A stretch of DNA of 64,000 bases from CAZDET01 sp964504335 (GTDB taxonomy: Bacteria; Bacteroidota; Bacteroidia; Chitinophagales; Saprospiraceae), in NCBI GenBank assembly GCA_964504335.1, contig CAZDET010000012.1, forward strand, positions 32,994 through 96,993, written 5' to 3'. A program made the position numbers and the translations under genes. The notes beneath the pieces were generated by a model. That model saw only the letters and a program-made list of their open reading frames with translations. It was not told where the DNA came from and made no database searches. Numbering within the stretch: position 1 is the stretch's first letter; every line of letters begins with the position of its first letter. Positions 28,940 to 38,400 of this stretch are shown piece after piece.

Positions 28940-29647
28940 ATGTCTGACCACGAACCGAACAAAAAGAGCGACAAGGACCGCCACGCCGACACCATCATCC
29001 GCACCCACGTACTCTGGACAATGGGTGCCAGCTATATGGTTGCCCTGCCCATAGCAGATATCTTTGCGGTGGGCGCCCTCCAACTCGATATGATCCGCCA
29101 GCTTTGCCGGGTGTACGATATCAAGTTTTCCGAAACGCAGGGAAAGGCCATTGTCAGTAGTCTAACTACTTCTGTACTGACCAAGCGCGGTGCAATGTCG
29201 CTGCTCAAACTCGTTCCGGGGGTTGGCACCGTCGTGGGGGGCATTGCCACCAGCATTCTCAACGGAGCCTCTACCTACGCCCTCGGGGAAGTGTTTAAAA
29301 AGCACTTTGGCGAAGGCGGTACCATCCTCGACTTTGACGTAGAGCGCCTCCGCAAACTCTACAACGAGAAGTTTGAAAAGGGTAAAAAGGTGGCCGAGCA
29401 GTGGAAAAAAGAAAAAGAGGCCGAGGAACAAGCTGTTAAATCTGCTACAACCGCTGAAAAGGCCACCGATACTACCACTCCCGAAACCACCGCTGCCCCC
29501 ACAGTAGAGATCGATGAAGAGGCTCCCAAGACCACCAGCGACGTCCTCGCCAAATTGCGGGAATTGGGCGCGCTGCGCGACGAGGGGGTGATTTCCGAGG
29601 CGGAATTTGAGGAAATGAAAAAGAAGGTGATTAAGGATTTTAATTAA
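28940..29647 (+). CDS. DUF697 membrane domain protein with C-terminal SHOCT domain
   Basis: About 235 residues from ATG 28940 (an ATG at 28886 adds 18 basic residues and cannot be excluded). Residues ~18-130 match DUF697: HVLWTMGASYMVALPIADIFAVGALQLDMIRQLCRVY and LLKLVPGVGTVVGGIATSILNGASTYALG, with two hydrophobic, probably membrane-associated segments. A charged coiled-coil (NEKFEKGKKVAEQWKKEKEA) and a Thr/Pro/Ala linker follow. The C-terminal SHOCT domain reads LAKLRELGALRDEGVISEAE...EEMKKKVI. SHOCT domains mediate oligomerization. DUF697 proteins often partner GTPases; no GTPase gene is adjacent here. Function unknown. Confidence 0.8.
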   Translation: MSDHEPNKKSDKDRHADTIIRTHVLWTMGASYMVALPIADIFAVGALQLDMIRQLCRVYDIKFSETQGKAIVSSLTTSVLTKRGAMSLLKLVPGVGTVVGGIATSILNGASTYALGEVFKKHFGEGGTILDFDVERLRKLYNEKFEKGKKVAEQWKKEKEAEEQAVKSATTAEKATDTTTPETTAAPTVEIDEEAPKTTSDVLAKLRELGALRDEGVISEAEFEEMKKKVIKDFN

Positions 29648-29664
29648 TTAAATATCGAAACTCC

Positions 29665-30714
29665 TCACCCCAATGCCAAACGAGGATCGGCCCCGACGGA
29701 TTGGTCCACGAATTCACCGGCCAAGTACTTGTAGTGGCCGGTGATGCCGATCATTGCGGCATTATCTGTGCAGTATTCGAGCGCGGGTATGTAGATGGTC
29801 CAACCACGCTGCCGACCCTCCTCCTCCAGAGCGGATCGCAAGCCGCTGTTGGCGGCAACCCCTCCGGCGATGGCAATGTGCGTCAAGCCCGTTTGTTCCG
29901 AAGCTTTAATTAATTTGTTTATCAGGATACTCACAATCCGGCGCTGCACGGAAGCGCAAATATCTGCCAGGTTATTATCGATGAAGTTAGGATCCGATTT
30001 TCGGGACCGCTGCAAGAAGTACAATATTGACGTTTTCAGGCCGCTGAAACTAAAATCCAACCCGGGAATCTGGGGTTCGGGAAATTCGAATTTAGGCACT
30101 CCTTTCTGCGCCAACCGATCGATTTGCGGGCCTGCCGGATAAGGGAGGCCCAGGAGTTTCCCCGTTTTGTCGAAGGCCTCGCCCGCCGCATCGTCTAGCG
30201 TTCGGCCGAGGATTTCGTGATCGAGATAATCAACTACCCGTACGATTTGGGTATGGCCTCCGGATACCGTCAGGCACAAGAAGGGCAGCGGCGGTTTCGG
30301 ATCGGCCGCAAAGTGAGCCAGCACGTGGGCTTGCAGATGATGTACTTCAATCAACGGCAGTTGTCGACTCAGCGCGAAGGCCTTGGCAAAGGATACACCG
30401 ACAATCAGGGAGCCAATCAATCCGGGGCCTCGGGTGAAGGCAACAGCATCTACCTGGGCGGGGGTGATCCCGGCGCGTTGAAGGGCCGCCTCCACCGTCG
30501 GTACGATGTGTACCTGATGGGCACGGCTCGCATGCTCGGGGACTACGCCGCCAAATTGCTCGTGGATGGCCTGGCTAGCCACGATATTACTCAATACGTG
30601 ACCCTCCCGAACGACGGCTGCCGCCGTATCGTCGCAGGAAGATTCAATGGCGAGAATAGTAGGCAATAGTGGTAACGATTTAGCGTCAGAATATACCCCT
30701 AAATAACACGACAC
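29665..30714 (-). CDS. tsaD: tRNA N6-adenosine threonylcarbamoyltransferase TsaD
   Basis: About 335-349 residues. Core signatures: ILAIESSCDDTAAAVV at the start, HASRAHQVHIVP, EVHHLQAHVLAHF (metal-binding histidines), CLTVSGGHTQIV, and FSFSGLKTSILYFL. TsaD transfers threonylcarbamoyl to A37 of ANN-decoding tRNAs together with TsaB/TsaE. No in-frame ATG precedes ILAIESSC. The frame opens with GTG at 30714, while a TTG at 30666 would start directly as (M)PTILAIESS; the true start is uncertain. Convergent with the DUF697-SHOCT gene. Confidence 0.93.
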   Translation of the reverse strand: MSCYLGVYSDAKSLPLLPTILAIESSCDDTAAAVVREGHVLSNIVASQAIHEQFGGVVPEHASRAHQVHIVPTVEAALQRAGITPAQVDAVAFTRGPGLIGSLIVGVSFAKAFALSRQLPLIEVHHLQAHVLAHFAADPKPPLPFLCLTVSGGHTQIVRVVDYLDHEILGRTLDDAAGEAFDKTGKLLGLPYPAGPQIDRLAQKGVPKFEFPEPQIPGLDFSFSGLKTSILYFLQRSRKSDPNFIDNNLADICASVQRRIVSILINKLIKASEQTGLTHIAIAGGVAANSGLRSALEEEGRQRGWTIYIPALEYCTDNAAMIGITGHYKYLAGEFVDQSVGADPRLALG

Positions 30715-30726
30715 TCCCGATTCAGA

Positions 30727-32697
30727 TCAACGCCCTCCCATCTTTTGGGCAAAGGTGACGAAAAAGTCCAATGATGAAGGGTTGCGCATGGCACCTCGGT
30801 TAGCTGCCTGATCGACGGATTGGCCAAGGAGTATTTTCTTGACCGGCATTTCCAGTTTTTTGCCGCTCAGGGTATAGGGAATGTCCGGTACGGCAATGAT
30901 TTCATCCGGCACGTGCCGGGGGCTGTAATCGTTGCGCAGTTGGCGCTTGATGGCTGTCGACAATGCTTCGTCCAAATCACTGTTCTCGGTGAGTTTTACA
31001 AACAAGGGCATGTATTGCGCCCCTCCCGCCAGGTCGAGACAAACGACCAGGCTGTCCACGACCGCATCGATCTTTTGCAGTGCGCTGTACACTTCCGCCG
31101 TACCAATGCGTACTCCCTGCCGATTGAGCGTCGCATCCGACCGGCCGTGGATAACCAATCCATCTCGGGCGGTGATTTCCACCCAGTCGCCGTGCCGCCA
31201 TACTCCGGGAAAGTAATCGAAATAACTACCGCGGTAGCGCGCCTTATCGGGATCGTTCCAAAAGAAGATCGGCATGGAAGGCATTGGCTGCGTGATGACC
31301 ATTTCTCCAACGGATTCGGCGACGGGTTGGCCTTCCTCGTTCCACGCGTAAAGGGCGCAGCCCAGGGCCCGACACTGAATTTCCCCTTCGTATACCGGCC
31401 GTTCCGGACAGCCCCCGACGAAGGCGGTGCAGACATCCGTACCACCGCTCATACTACATACCCACAAGTCGGATTTTATCGATTGGTAGCACCAATCGAA
31501 AGCCTCGGAAGGAAGCGGTGAGCCGGTTGATCCAATGGAGCGCAAGGCGCTAAGATCAAACGAGGTGCCCGGTTGCAGGCCCTTCCGGGTGCACGCGATG
31601 AGAAAGGGGGCGCTCGTCCCAAAATGATGGAGGCCGGATTGCTGACTCATTTCCCATAGTACGTTCAGATCGGGGTAACCCGGGCTACCGTCGTAGAGCA
31701 CGATGGAGGCTCCCATTAGCAAAGCCGCCTGGGTAAAATTCCACATCATCCAGCCCGTCGTACTAAACCAGAAAAAGCGCTCGCCGGGCCGGACGTCGTT
31801 GTGAAAAGCCAGGTATTTAAGATGCTCCAGCAACGTTCCCCCCACGCTGTGGGTGATGGCCTTTGGTTTTCCGGTGGTACCAGAACTATAAAGCACCCAG
31901 ATGGGATGTCCGAACGGGACGGCTGTAAAGGTTAAGTCGGTTACATCCCGGGTCATGGCCTCCTGCCACAGGGTGGCTTTGGGAAGGTCGCTTGCTTCGA
32001 TGTCCGAATTCAAATAAGGGATGAGCAGTACCCGCTCCAGGCTTGGAAGCTGCTCTACGATATTCGCGACCTCATCCCTTCGATCGAAGGGCTTGCCGTT
32101 GTATTGGTATCCGTCTACCGTGATCAGTACCTTGGGTTCGATTTGCTGAAAGCGCTCTACCACACTGTTCGTCCCAAAATCGGGGGAACACGAAGACCAA
32201 ACTGCCCCTAGACTATTGACGGCCAAAAACGCGACGGTTGCTCCTGGCATATTAGGCAAGTAGGCCACTACCCGATCACCAACCCCCACCCCTTGCTCGC
32301 GCAAATAGGCTTGCAGGATGGCCACTTGTTCTTCTAGTTCGGCCCAGGAAATGGCTAATAGCAGCTGGCGCTCCGATTGAAACAAGATGGCCGGCCGCTC
32401 GTCGGAACGTTGCCGGAATATGTGCTCGGCATAATTAAGCGTAGCGCCCGAAAACCACTGCGTATCGGGCATGGGCTCGGCCGATCGTACTTCTGAGTAA
32501 GGTGTATGGCTGTGGACTTCGAAAAAATGCCAGACACTTTCCCAAAAGTGGGGAGCCTCCTCCACCGACCATTCCCACAACCGGCGGTAGTCGGGAAAGG
32601 TCAGCTGGTAGTTTTCACGCAACCACTCTCGGTATCGTTTCAAGTTGCTGGATGCAATTTGTTGCGGGCTAGGCTGCCAGAGTTTTCTCGGAGTCAT
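30727..32697 (-). CDS. Acetoacetate-CoA ligase
   Basis: 656 residues, family-typical length. Adenylate-forming enzyme: N-terminal acetyl-CoA synthetase-like cap (LRENYQLTFPDYRRLWEWS), P-loop-like VLYSSGTTGKPKAITHSVGG, FWFSTTGWMMWNF, CSMSGGTDVCTAFVGG, and C-terminal hinge/lysine region IPYTLSGKKLEMPVKKIL with the adenylation Lys. SGGTDVC and overall length favour acetoacetyl-CoA synthetase over acetyl-CoA synthetase. It activates acetoacetate to acetoacetyl-CoA in ketone-body or polyhydroxybutyrate-type metabolism. 12 bp from tsaD, same strand. Confidence 0.88.
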   Translation of the reverse strand: MTPRKLWQPSPQQIASSNLKRYREWLRENYQLTFPDYRRLWEWSVEEAPHFWESVWHFFEVHSHTPYSEVRSAEPMPDTQWFSGATLNYAEHIFRQRSDERPAILFQSERQLLLAISWAELEEQVAILQAYLREQGVGVGDRVVAYLPNMPGATVAFLAVNSLGAVWSSCSPDFGTNSVVERFQQIEPKVLITVDGYQYNGKPFDRRDEVANIVEQLPSLERVLLIPYLNSDIEASDLPKATLWQEAMTRDVTDLTFTAVPFGHPIWVLYSSGTTGKPKAITHSVGGTLLEHLKYLAFHNDVRPGERFFWFSTTGWMMWNFTQAALLMGASIVLYDGSPGYPDLNVLWEMSQQSGLHHFGTSAPFLIACTRKGLQPGTSFDLSALRSIGSTGSPLPSEAFDWCYQSIKSDLWVCSMSGGTDVCTAFVGGCPERPVYEGEIQCRALGCALYAWNEEGQPVAESVGEMVITQPMPSMPIFFWNDPDKARYRGSYFDYFPGVWRHGDWVEITARDGLVIHGRSDATLNRQGVRIGTAEVYSALQKIDAVVDSLVVCLDLAGGAQYMPLFVKLTENSDLDEALSTAIKRQLRNDYSPRHVPDEIIAVPDIPYTLSGKKLEMPVKKILLGQSVDQAANRGAMRNPSSLDFFVTFAQKMGGR

Positions 32698-32739
32698 GTT
32701 AATGCTGTCATGCTGTAGTGCGGTAATTTTGCTTCCTTG

Positions 32740-34074
32740 CTACCTCTTAAACGTCAGCCTCTGCCCCATCCGTGAGTCATCGAAGGTCCCATTGCTGTAA
32801 GCGAGGTGCCCGCTGACGAAGGTATGCTTAACCCGTCCTTTGAATACGTGACCCTCCAGCGGAGACCAGCCGCACTTGTAGTAGATATTGTCTTTGGAAA
32901 CGGTCCAGCTTTCCTCCAGGTCAACCAGTGCAATATCAGCGTAATAGCCGGGGTCGAGGAAACCGCGGTTCTCCACCTGGAAACAGATGGCCGGGGCATG
33001 GCACATTTTTTCTACGATCCGTTCCAGGCTGATGCGGCCTGCGTGATAAAATCCCAGCATAATGTTGAGGCTATGCTGAACCAAGGGGAGGCCGGAAGGT
33101 GCTTTAAAGTACGAATTTTGCTTCTCCTCAAGGGTGTGAGGCGCATGATCGGTAGCGATTACATCGAAGTGATTATCTAATAAGGCAGGAAACAATGCAT
33201 CGCGGTGCTCCGCCGATTTAATTGCCGGGTTACATTTAATTTTCGTGCCCAGCACGTCGTACTGATTGCTGTCGAAAAACAAATGGTGCACACAAACTTC
33301 GGCGGTAATCCGCTTTTGTTCGAGGGGGATATCGTTGCGGAATAACTCAATTTCGGGCTTCGTGGAGATATGAAGAATGTGTAGGCGGGTGTTGTGGGTC
33401 TTCGCCAATTCGATGGCCTGGGCGGAGGAAAGCAAGCACCCTTCCACCGAACGAATGTGAGGATGCATTTGAATGGGTATATCCTCACCGTAGCGCTTCA
33501 GGGCCGCGGCGGCGTTGTTGCGAATCGTTTCCTCATCTTCGCAATGGGTGGCGATCAGCATGGGGACTTCCCGGAAAAAATTCTCCAGCTCCGCGCGCTC
33601 ATCCACCAGCATATTGCCCGTGCTGGAACCCATAAAAATTTTCACGCCGCACACCGATTTGGGGTCCGTGCGCAGTACCTCCTCCAAATTGTCGTTGGTG
33701 GTCCCCATATAAAAGGAGTAATTCGCCAGGGAGGTGGCCGCGCCGATGGCGTATTTTTCTTCCAACAATTGCTGGGTGATGGCCGGCGGGTTAACGTTGG
33801 GCATTTCCATATAGGAAGTGGTGCCGCCGGCAACGGCTGCCCGGCTTTCGGTAGCAATGGTTGCCTTGTGCGTCAATCCGGGTTCGCGAAAATGGACCTG
33901 ATCATCGATGATGCCCGGCAGGGCGCACAGTCCGTTGGCGCGGATTTCGCGATCCGCTGCCCGATCAATGGAGGTATCGATGCGTTCAATGCGCTCATTA
34001 TCAATGAATATATCTCCCTCCAGGATTTGACCGCGATTGATAATACGCGCCTCTTTGATCAGTGTGCTGGGCAT
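32740..34074 (-). CDS. pyrC: Dihydroorotase (amidohydrolase superfamily)
   Basis: About 444 residues. It resembles class I dihydroorotases: PGIIDDQVHFREPGLTHKATI, TESRAAVAGGTTSYMEMPN, LIATHCEDEETIRNN, LHILHIST, and VIATDHAPHT near the C-terminal half. The reaction is interconversion of carbamoyl-aspartate and dihydroorotate in pyrimidine synthesis. The first metal-binding HxH of the family reads Gln-Val-His here. As I recall, DDQVHFREPG is the common form in Bacteroidota, so I take it as lineage-typical rather than inactivating. The start at 34074 (MPSTLIKEARI) fits the family; the frame is open to 34116. Divergent from purK, 100 bp apart. Confidence 0.87.
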   Translation of the reverse strand: MPSTLIKEARIINRGQILEGDIFIDNERIERIDTSIDRAADREIRANGLCALPGIIDDQVHFREPGLTHKATIATESRAAVAGGTTSYMEMPNVNPPAITQQLLEEKYAIGAATSLANYSFYMGTTNDNLEEVLRTDPKSVCGVKIFMGSSTGNMLVDERAELENFFREVPMLIATHCEDEETIRNNAAAALKRYGEDIPIQMHPHIRSVEGCLLSSAQAIELAKTHNTRLHILHISTKPEIELFRNDIPLEQKRITAEVCVHHLFFDSNQYDVLGTKIKCNPAIKSAEHRDALFPALLDNHFDVIATDHAPHTLEEKQNSYFKAPSGLPLVQHSLNIMLGFYHAGRISLERIVEKMCHAPAICFQVENRGFLDPGYYADIALVDLEESWTVSKDNIYYKCGWSPLEGHVFKGRVKHTFVSGHLAYSNGTFDDSRMGQRLTFKR

Positions 34075-34174
34075 TTTTTCCGTGTAATATACCAGTTCCG
34101 AAGGATATCCGGCCAACGGACCGGTGCGAAGGCCACAGGCTTAATATTGAGTTAATGAACACTATCTTTGCCAC

Positions 34175-35353
34175 ATGGATACCACCCCTTCTTCGGTTTT
34201 GAACGGCTCGCCCCGCCTGGGCATTCTAGGCGGCGGGCAATTGGGAAAGATGCTTGCACAAGCCGCCGCCGATTGGCATTTTCCCATTCACATCCTGGAT
34301 CGGAATCGTTCGTTTCCGGCGGCCCCCTATGCCACAAACTTTGTGGAAGGCAACTTCCGAGACTCGGAAGACGTGCTTGCCTTTGGCCGCCCGCTCGATG
34401 TACTGACCATCGAGATCGAACACATCCACACCGGTGCCCTGCGGCAATTACTGGAGGAGGGCAAAACCGTCCACCCGCATCCCGATGTACTCGATGTAAT
34501 TAAGGATAAAGGCAGGCAGAAGCAATTCTACCAACAACACGGCCTACCCACCGCCCCCTTTGAATTATTCCCTGCGGCTGAGGCCATTCGGGAAGCAGTT
34601 TCCACCGGCCGCTGGCCCCTACCCTTTGTACAGAAGGCGCGCACGGGCGGCTACGACGGCCGGGGTGTAGCGGTCATCCGCACGGAAGAAGAACTTCAGA
34701 AAAAGCTCCTTCCCGTACCGAGCTTATTGGAAGAACTCGTTCCCTTTAGCCAAGAGTTGGCCGTTATTGTGGCCCGTAATCAACGGGATGAACAGGTCGC
34801 CTTTCCCGTGGTAAGTATGGAATTTAACGAGGAGGCCAACCTGGTAGAATTTATCCGTTGCCCCGCTCCCATCGATCCGGAGATTGCTGATCGCGCTACG
34901 GCGCTCGCCCTGCGCACCGCCCGTGCCTTTAAGTTGAGCGGGCTGCTGGCCGTAGAATTATTTCTTACCGCCGATGGCGAGCTGCTCATCAACGAAGTAG
35001 CGCCCCGCCCACACAACAGCGGCCACCACACCATTGAAGCCTGCCTGACGAGCCAATTCCAACAACATCTAAGAGGCGTGCTCAACCTACCCCTCGGTCC
35101 AACCGACCTGCTCCGACCCGCCGTCATGCTCAATATTCTGGGCGCACCCCATCAGAACGGCCCCGTCGACTACAGCCCCCTTGCCCCTCTTTGGCGCGAG
35201 CCCGGGGTCTATCTGCATCTCTACGGAAAAGCGCAAACGAAGCCCTTCCGCAAGATGGGACACATCACTGTTCTGGGTGAGACCGAAGCCGAAGCCTACG
35301 CCCGCGCGAAACAGCTGCAGGAGCACTGCTGGACACGAGCCATCCGCCATTAA
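34175..35353 (+). CDS. purK: 5-(carboxyamino)imidazole ribonucleotide synthase PurK
   Basis: 392 residues. ATP-grasp enzyme: N-terminal LGILGGGQLGKMLAQAAADWHF, the central ATP-grasp part QKARTGGYDGRGV, VEELVPFSQELAVIVAR (LLEELVPFSQE), and ELLINEVAPRPHNSGHHTIEAC. It converts AIR, ATP and bicarbonate to N5-CAIR in purine synthesis. A TATCTTTG box lies only 5 bp before the ATG, so transcripts may be very short-leadered, but the -33 element is not evident. Its usual partner purE is not adjacent. Confidence 0.95.
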   Translation: MDTTPSSVLNGSPRLGILGGGQLGKMLAQAAADWHFPIHILDRNRSFPAAPYATNFVEGNFRDSEDVLAFGRPLDVLTIEIEHIHTGALRQLLEEGKTVHPHPDVLDVIKDKGRQKQFYQQHGLPTAPFELFPAAEAIREAVSTGRWPLPFVQKARTGGYDGRGVAVIRTEEELQKKLLPVPSLLEELVPFSQELAVIVARNQRDEQVAFPVVSMEFNEEANLVEFIRCPAPIDPEIADRATALALRTARAFKLSGLLAVELFLTADGELLINEVAPRPHNSGHHTIEACLTSQFQQHLRGVLNLPLGPTDLLRPAVMLNILGAPHQNGPVDYSPLAPLWREPGVYLHLYGKAQTKPFRKMGHITVLGETEAEAYARAKQLQEHCWTRAIRH

Positions 35354-35443
35354 ATTACCCTGTCACATTCCAGCAAAGAAGCTCGTGTCTTTGGTGAAGG
35401 GGTGGAGGTATCTTTCCTGCGCGAAAAAACTTGCTCTGAAATC

Positions 35444-38400
35444 ATGAAACGCGCTTTCTTATTCCCCTTAGTGGGGCTGGTCACCCTATGCACCTATTCG
35501 TCAATATGGGCGCAACCGACCGCTACGATCGGCCTGGAAACCACCACGGCCGTTGCCGGTGCCGGTGCGACCGCCACCGTATACCTCATCAGCCGAGACT
35601 CGTTTGAGCTCAGTGCCTTTACCGTCGATCATTCCTTCGATGGCTCCAGCCTTCGACCGATCAATGTAGTGTTGCGGGGTACCTTGCCAGGTGACCTCAG
35701 CGGCAGTACGATCGCCCCCAATGTCCGGCGAACCAACTGGACCTACGGCACCCCGGCCAACCATCAGGTGGCACCGGGCGACACGCTGTTCGGTTTGCAA
35801 TTCGAAGTCCTCAACAGTCGGTACGGCGGTCTGGATTTGGCTTTGAAGACGGCAAATCTCGGATACCTCGGATCGGACAACACCGCTCAGCTGTACACCT
35901 CTTTCTACCACATCCACGGAAAGATCAGCTCGAATCCGGAAGGTGGATCGTTTGGTATCGGTGCCGTGAATGTCCAGCCGGTGAGTTGTGCGGAGAATCG
36001 CAACGGGCAGATTGCCGTCTCGCCAATCGGCGCGGGGCCATTCACATTTCAGTGGACAGATCCCCTTGGCAATTCGTTGAGCCCCGCTGAGGATTCCATC
36101 CTCATCGATATTCCAGGCGGGCAATACGGCCTTCAAATAACGGATAACCAGGATCAAATACGCCGATTGACGGCCCTCATAGACAACGACAGTAGCTTTG
36201 ATTGGGAGCTGTTTGTGCAAAATGAAGTCTGCCAGCGATTAGTGAGTGCGGTCTCCGTCATCATCGAGGAGGAAAACGCCGCCGATTACACAATCAGTTG
36301 GTCAACGGGCGACACGACGCGGGCCCTCGATCCGCTACTGCTAGACGTAGGTCAGTACAGCGTCACGGTTACCAATCCGGATAGCAGCTGCTCGCAGGGA
36401 GGCATCTTTGCCATTGACCAATCGGCCGGTTTCGAACTAGAGGCTTCAGTAGTTCCAACTACTTGTGGCGGTAGTAGCGGCAGCATCCAACTGCACGTTG
36501 TGAACGGATTACCAGATCAGGAACCATATCGCTTTATCTGGAATACCGGCGACACTACGGCATCAATCAGCAATCTTAATGGTGACACCTATACTGTAAC
36601 CGTAACCGCCAGCAATGGCTGTGAAAGCCAGGAAGCCATCGAGGTGCCCAGTAGCTCCACTATTGATTTGTTTACCAGCGTAGTAGTTCCAAACTGCAAT
36701 GGCAATCCCGGGCAAATCCTACTAGAGCCCCCAGGCCCATCAGCAGATTACACATTTCAGTGGAATACCGGGGCCACCACCTCTACCTTGCTGAGTCTTC
36801 CGAGTGGAACGTACGAAGTAACCGTAACCGATACGGAACGCAATTGTATGGACCGTCGTCAGTTCGATCTTCCGAATGCCGAACCGCTAGTGGGGGGGGC
36901 GCGTATTCAGTGCGAGCAGGATACGCTGGCATTCCTTTCCTTGCAGTTGGAAGGTCCGTACCAACTTCCGCTTCAATTGGACTTCGGCGGTCAAGTTGTT
37001 TCCCTACAGGATAGCAATGACACCGTCTTGCTGCCTGTGTCAGATTCCACGTATTCCGTAGAGGTGACGGACATCCGTAATTGTTCCATAACGTTTAATA
37101 ATCTACTGGCAAGCTGCGTTCCCGATCCGGAACCACAAGTGGCGATTGTACCCACACAAGCCCGCTACGAATTGAGGGACACCGCCTCCGTTCGGGCGCG
37201 AGTGACCGACTTTCAACGAATTAATGCACTCGATTTCAGCCTGAGCTGGGACCGCTCCCAACTCACCTGGTTGGGCGTGGCCTTCTTCGATACCACCCTA
37301 CTTAATCAAACACATCTTTCCGTCGACACTTCTCAGGCGGATACCGGCTGGGTGCGTCTGAGTTGGGAGGCTGCCTCTCCGCTCAATTTGCCGGACGGCC
37401 AATGGATATACGACCTGCATTTCGTAGCGGCATCGGAAGGAATCTCCATCATTGATGCCGATACGAGTCGATTTCCGGTATTATTCCGAGAATTGGATGG
37501 TGACATCCTCACTCCTTCTTTTCAGGAAGGCCGCCTGGAGATCACTCCTCCCGGACGCGAACTAACCGTCAGTATATGCAATACCGAGGCACCGGTAGGT
37601 ACTCTGGTAGATGTCCCGGTGCTCATAGATGGCTGGGAAAACCTGGCGACGTTCGATCTGGAGCTTCGGTGGGATACTTCCCACCTGTATATAGAGGGTA
37701 TTCACGGATCGGAGGAGCATCCTTTATTGGACGCCCTGGTGTCTTCACCCACCGAGCTGCAAGGTGGGCAGCTGCAATTTCAGTTTCGCGATACGGCGCA
37801 GACGACCTTCTTGCTTTCCGACACCACGGAACTATTCCTCCGCATGCGTCCGCGGGACACCGTGCAGACAGCAATTCAAATTCTGGGAGATCAAATGGAG
37901 GTCACGAGCAAAACCGGCAATCCGATCACTTTACTAGTTGATAACGGATCCGTCACGGGGATTGAGGGAAATGTCGGAGCCCGGTTGTACATCGCCGGAG
38001 CCGCCGCAGCGCCAAATGATCCATTTGTAGACGTGCCGGTGTTCCTTAGTGCTTCATCGGAAATCAGCGCATTCAATTTGCCTTTACAGTGGGATACAGA
38101 AGTAATCCAACTAGAGGGAATCAGCTATTCGGCAGAAATCGATGGTTTTGTAACAGAGCAAGCCGATACCGAACCGGGGTATATCGAATTGGTCCTTGCC
38201 AATCATTCTTTCACCACGAGTTTTGACCGACCGTCCTTTGTACTGCATTTTTCAACCGCTGGTTCCGTGGATACCGGAGCCATCATGTTGTGGTCGCGCA
38301 ACCAATCCACAGCATCCGTTTCGGATGCCCTGAGGCCGCTCCCTCTCGTGTCGGGAGGCGGGCGTCTGACGACGACAAACGAAGAAATCATCTGGCCGGG

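Noticed and set aside
32717..32724. TAATTTTG on the plus strand, a perfect -7 box match
   Set aside because: It points into the antisense side of the dihydroorotase gene with no plus-strand gene nearby and no -33 element; probably chance in an AT-rich gap.
34163..34170. TATCTTTG directly before purK as a promoter
   Set aside because: The -7 match is perfect, but it sits 5 bp from the ATG and lacks a -33 TTTG at correct spacing; kept only as a remark in the purK entry.
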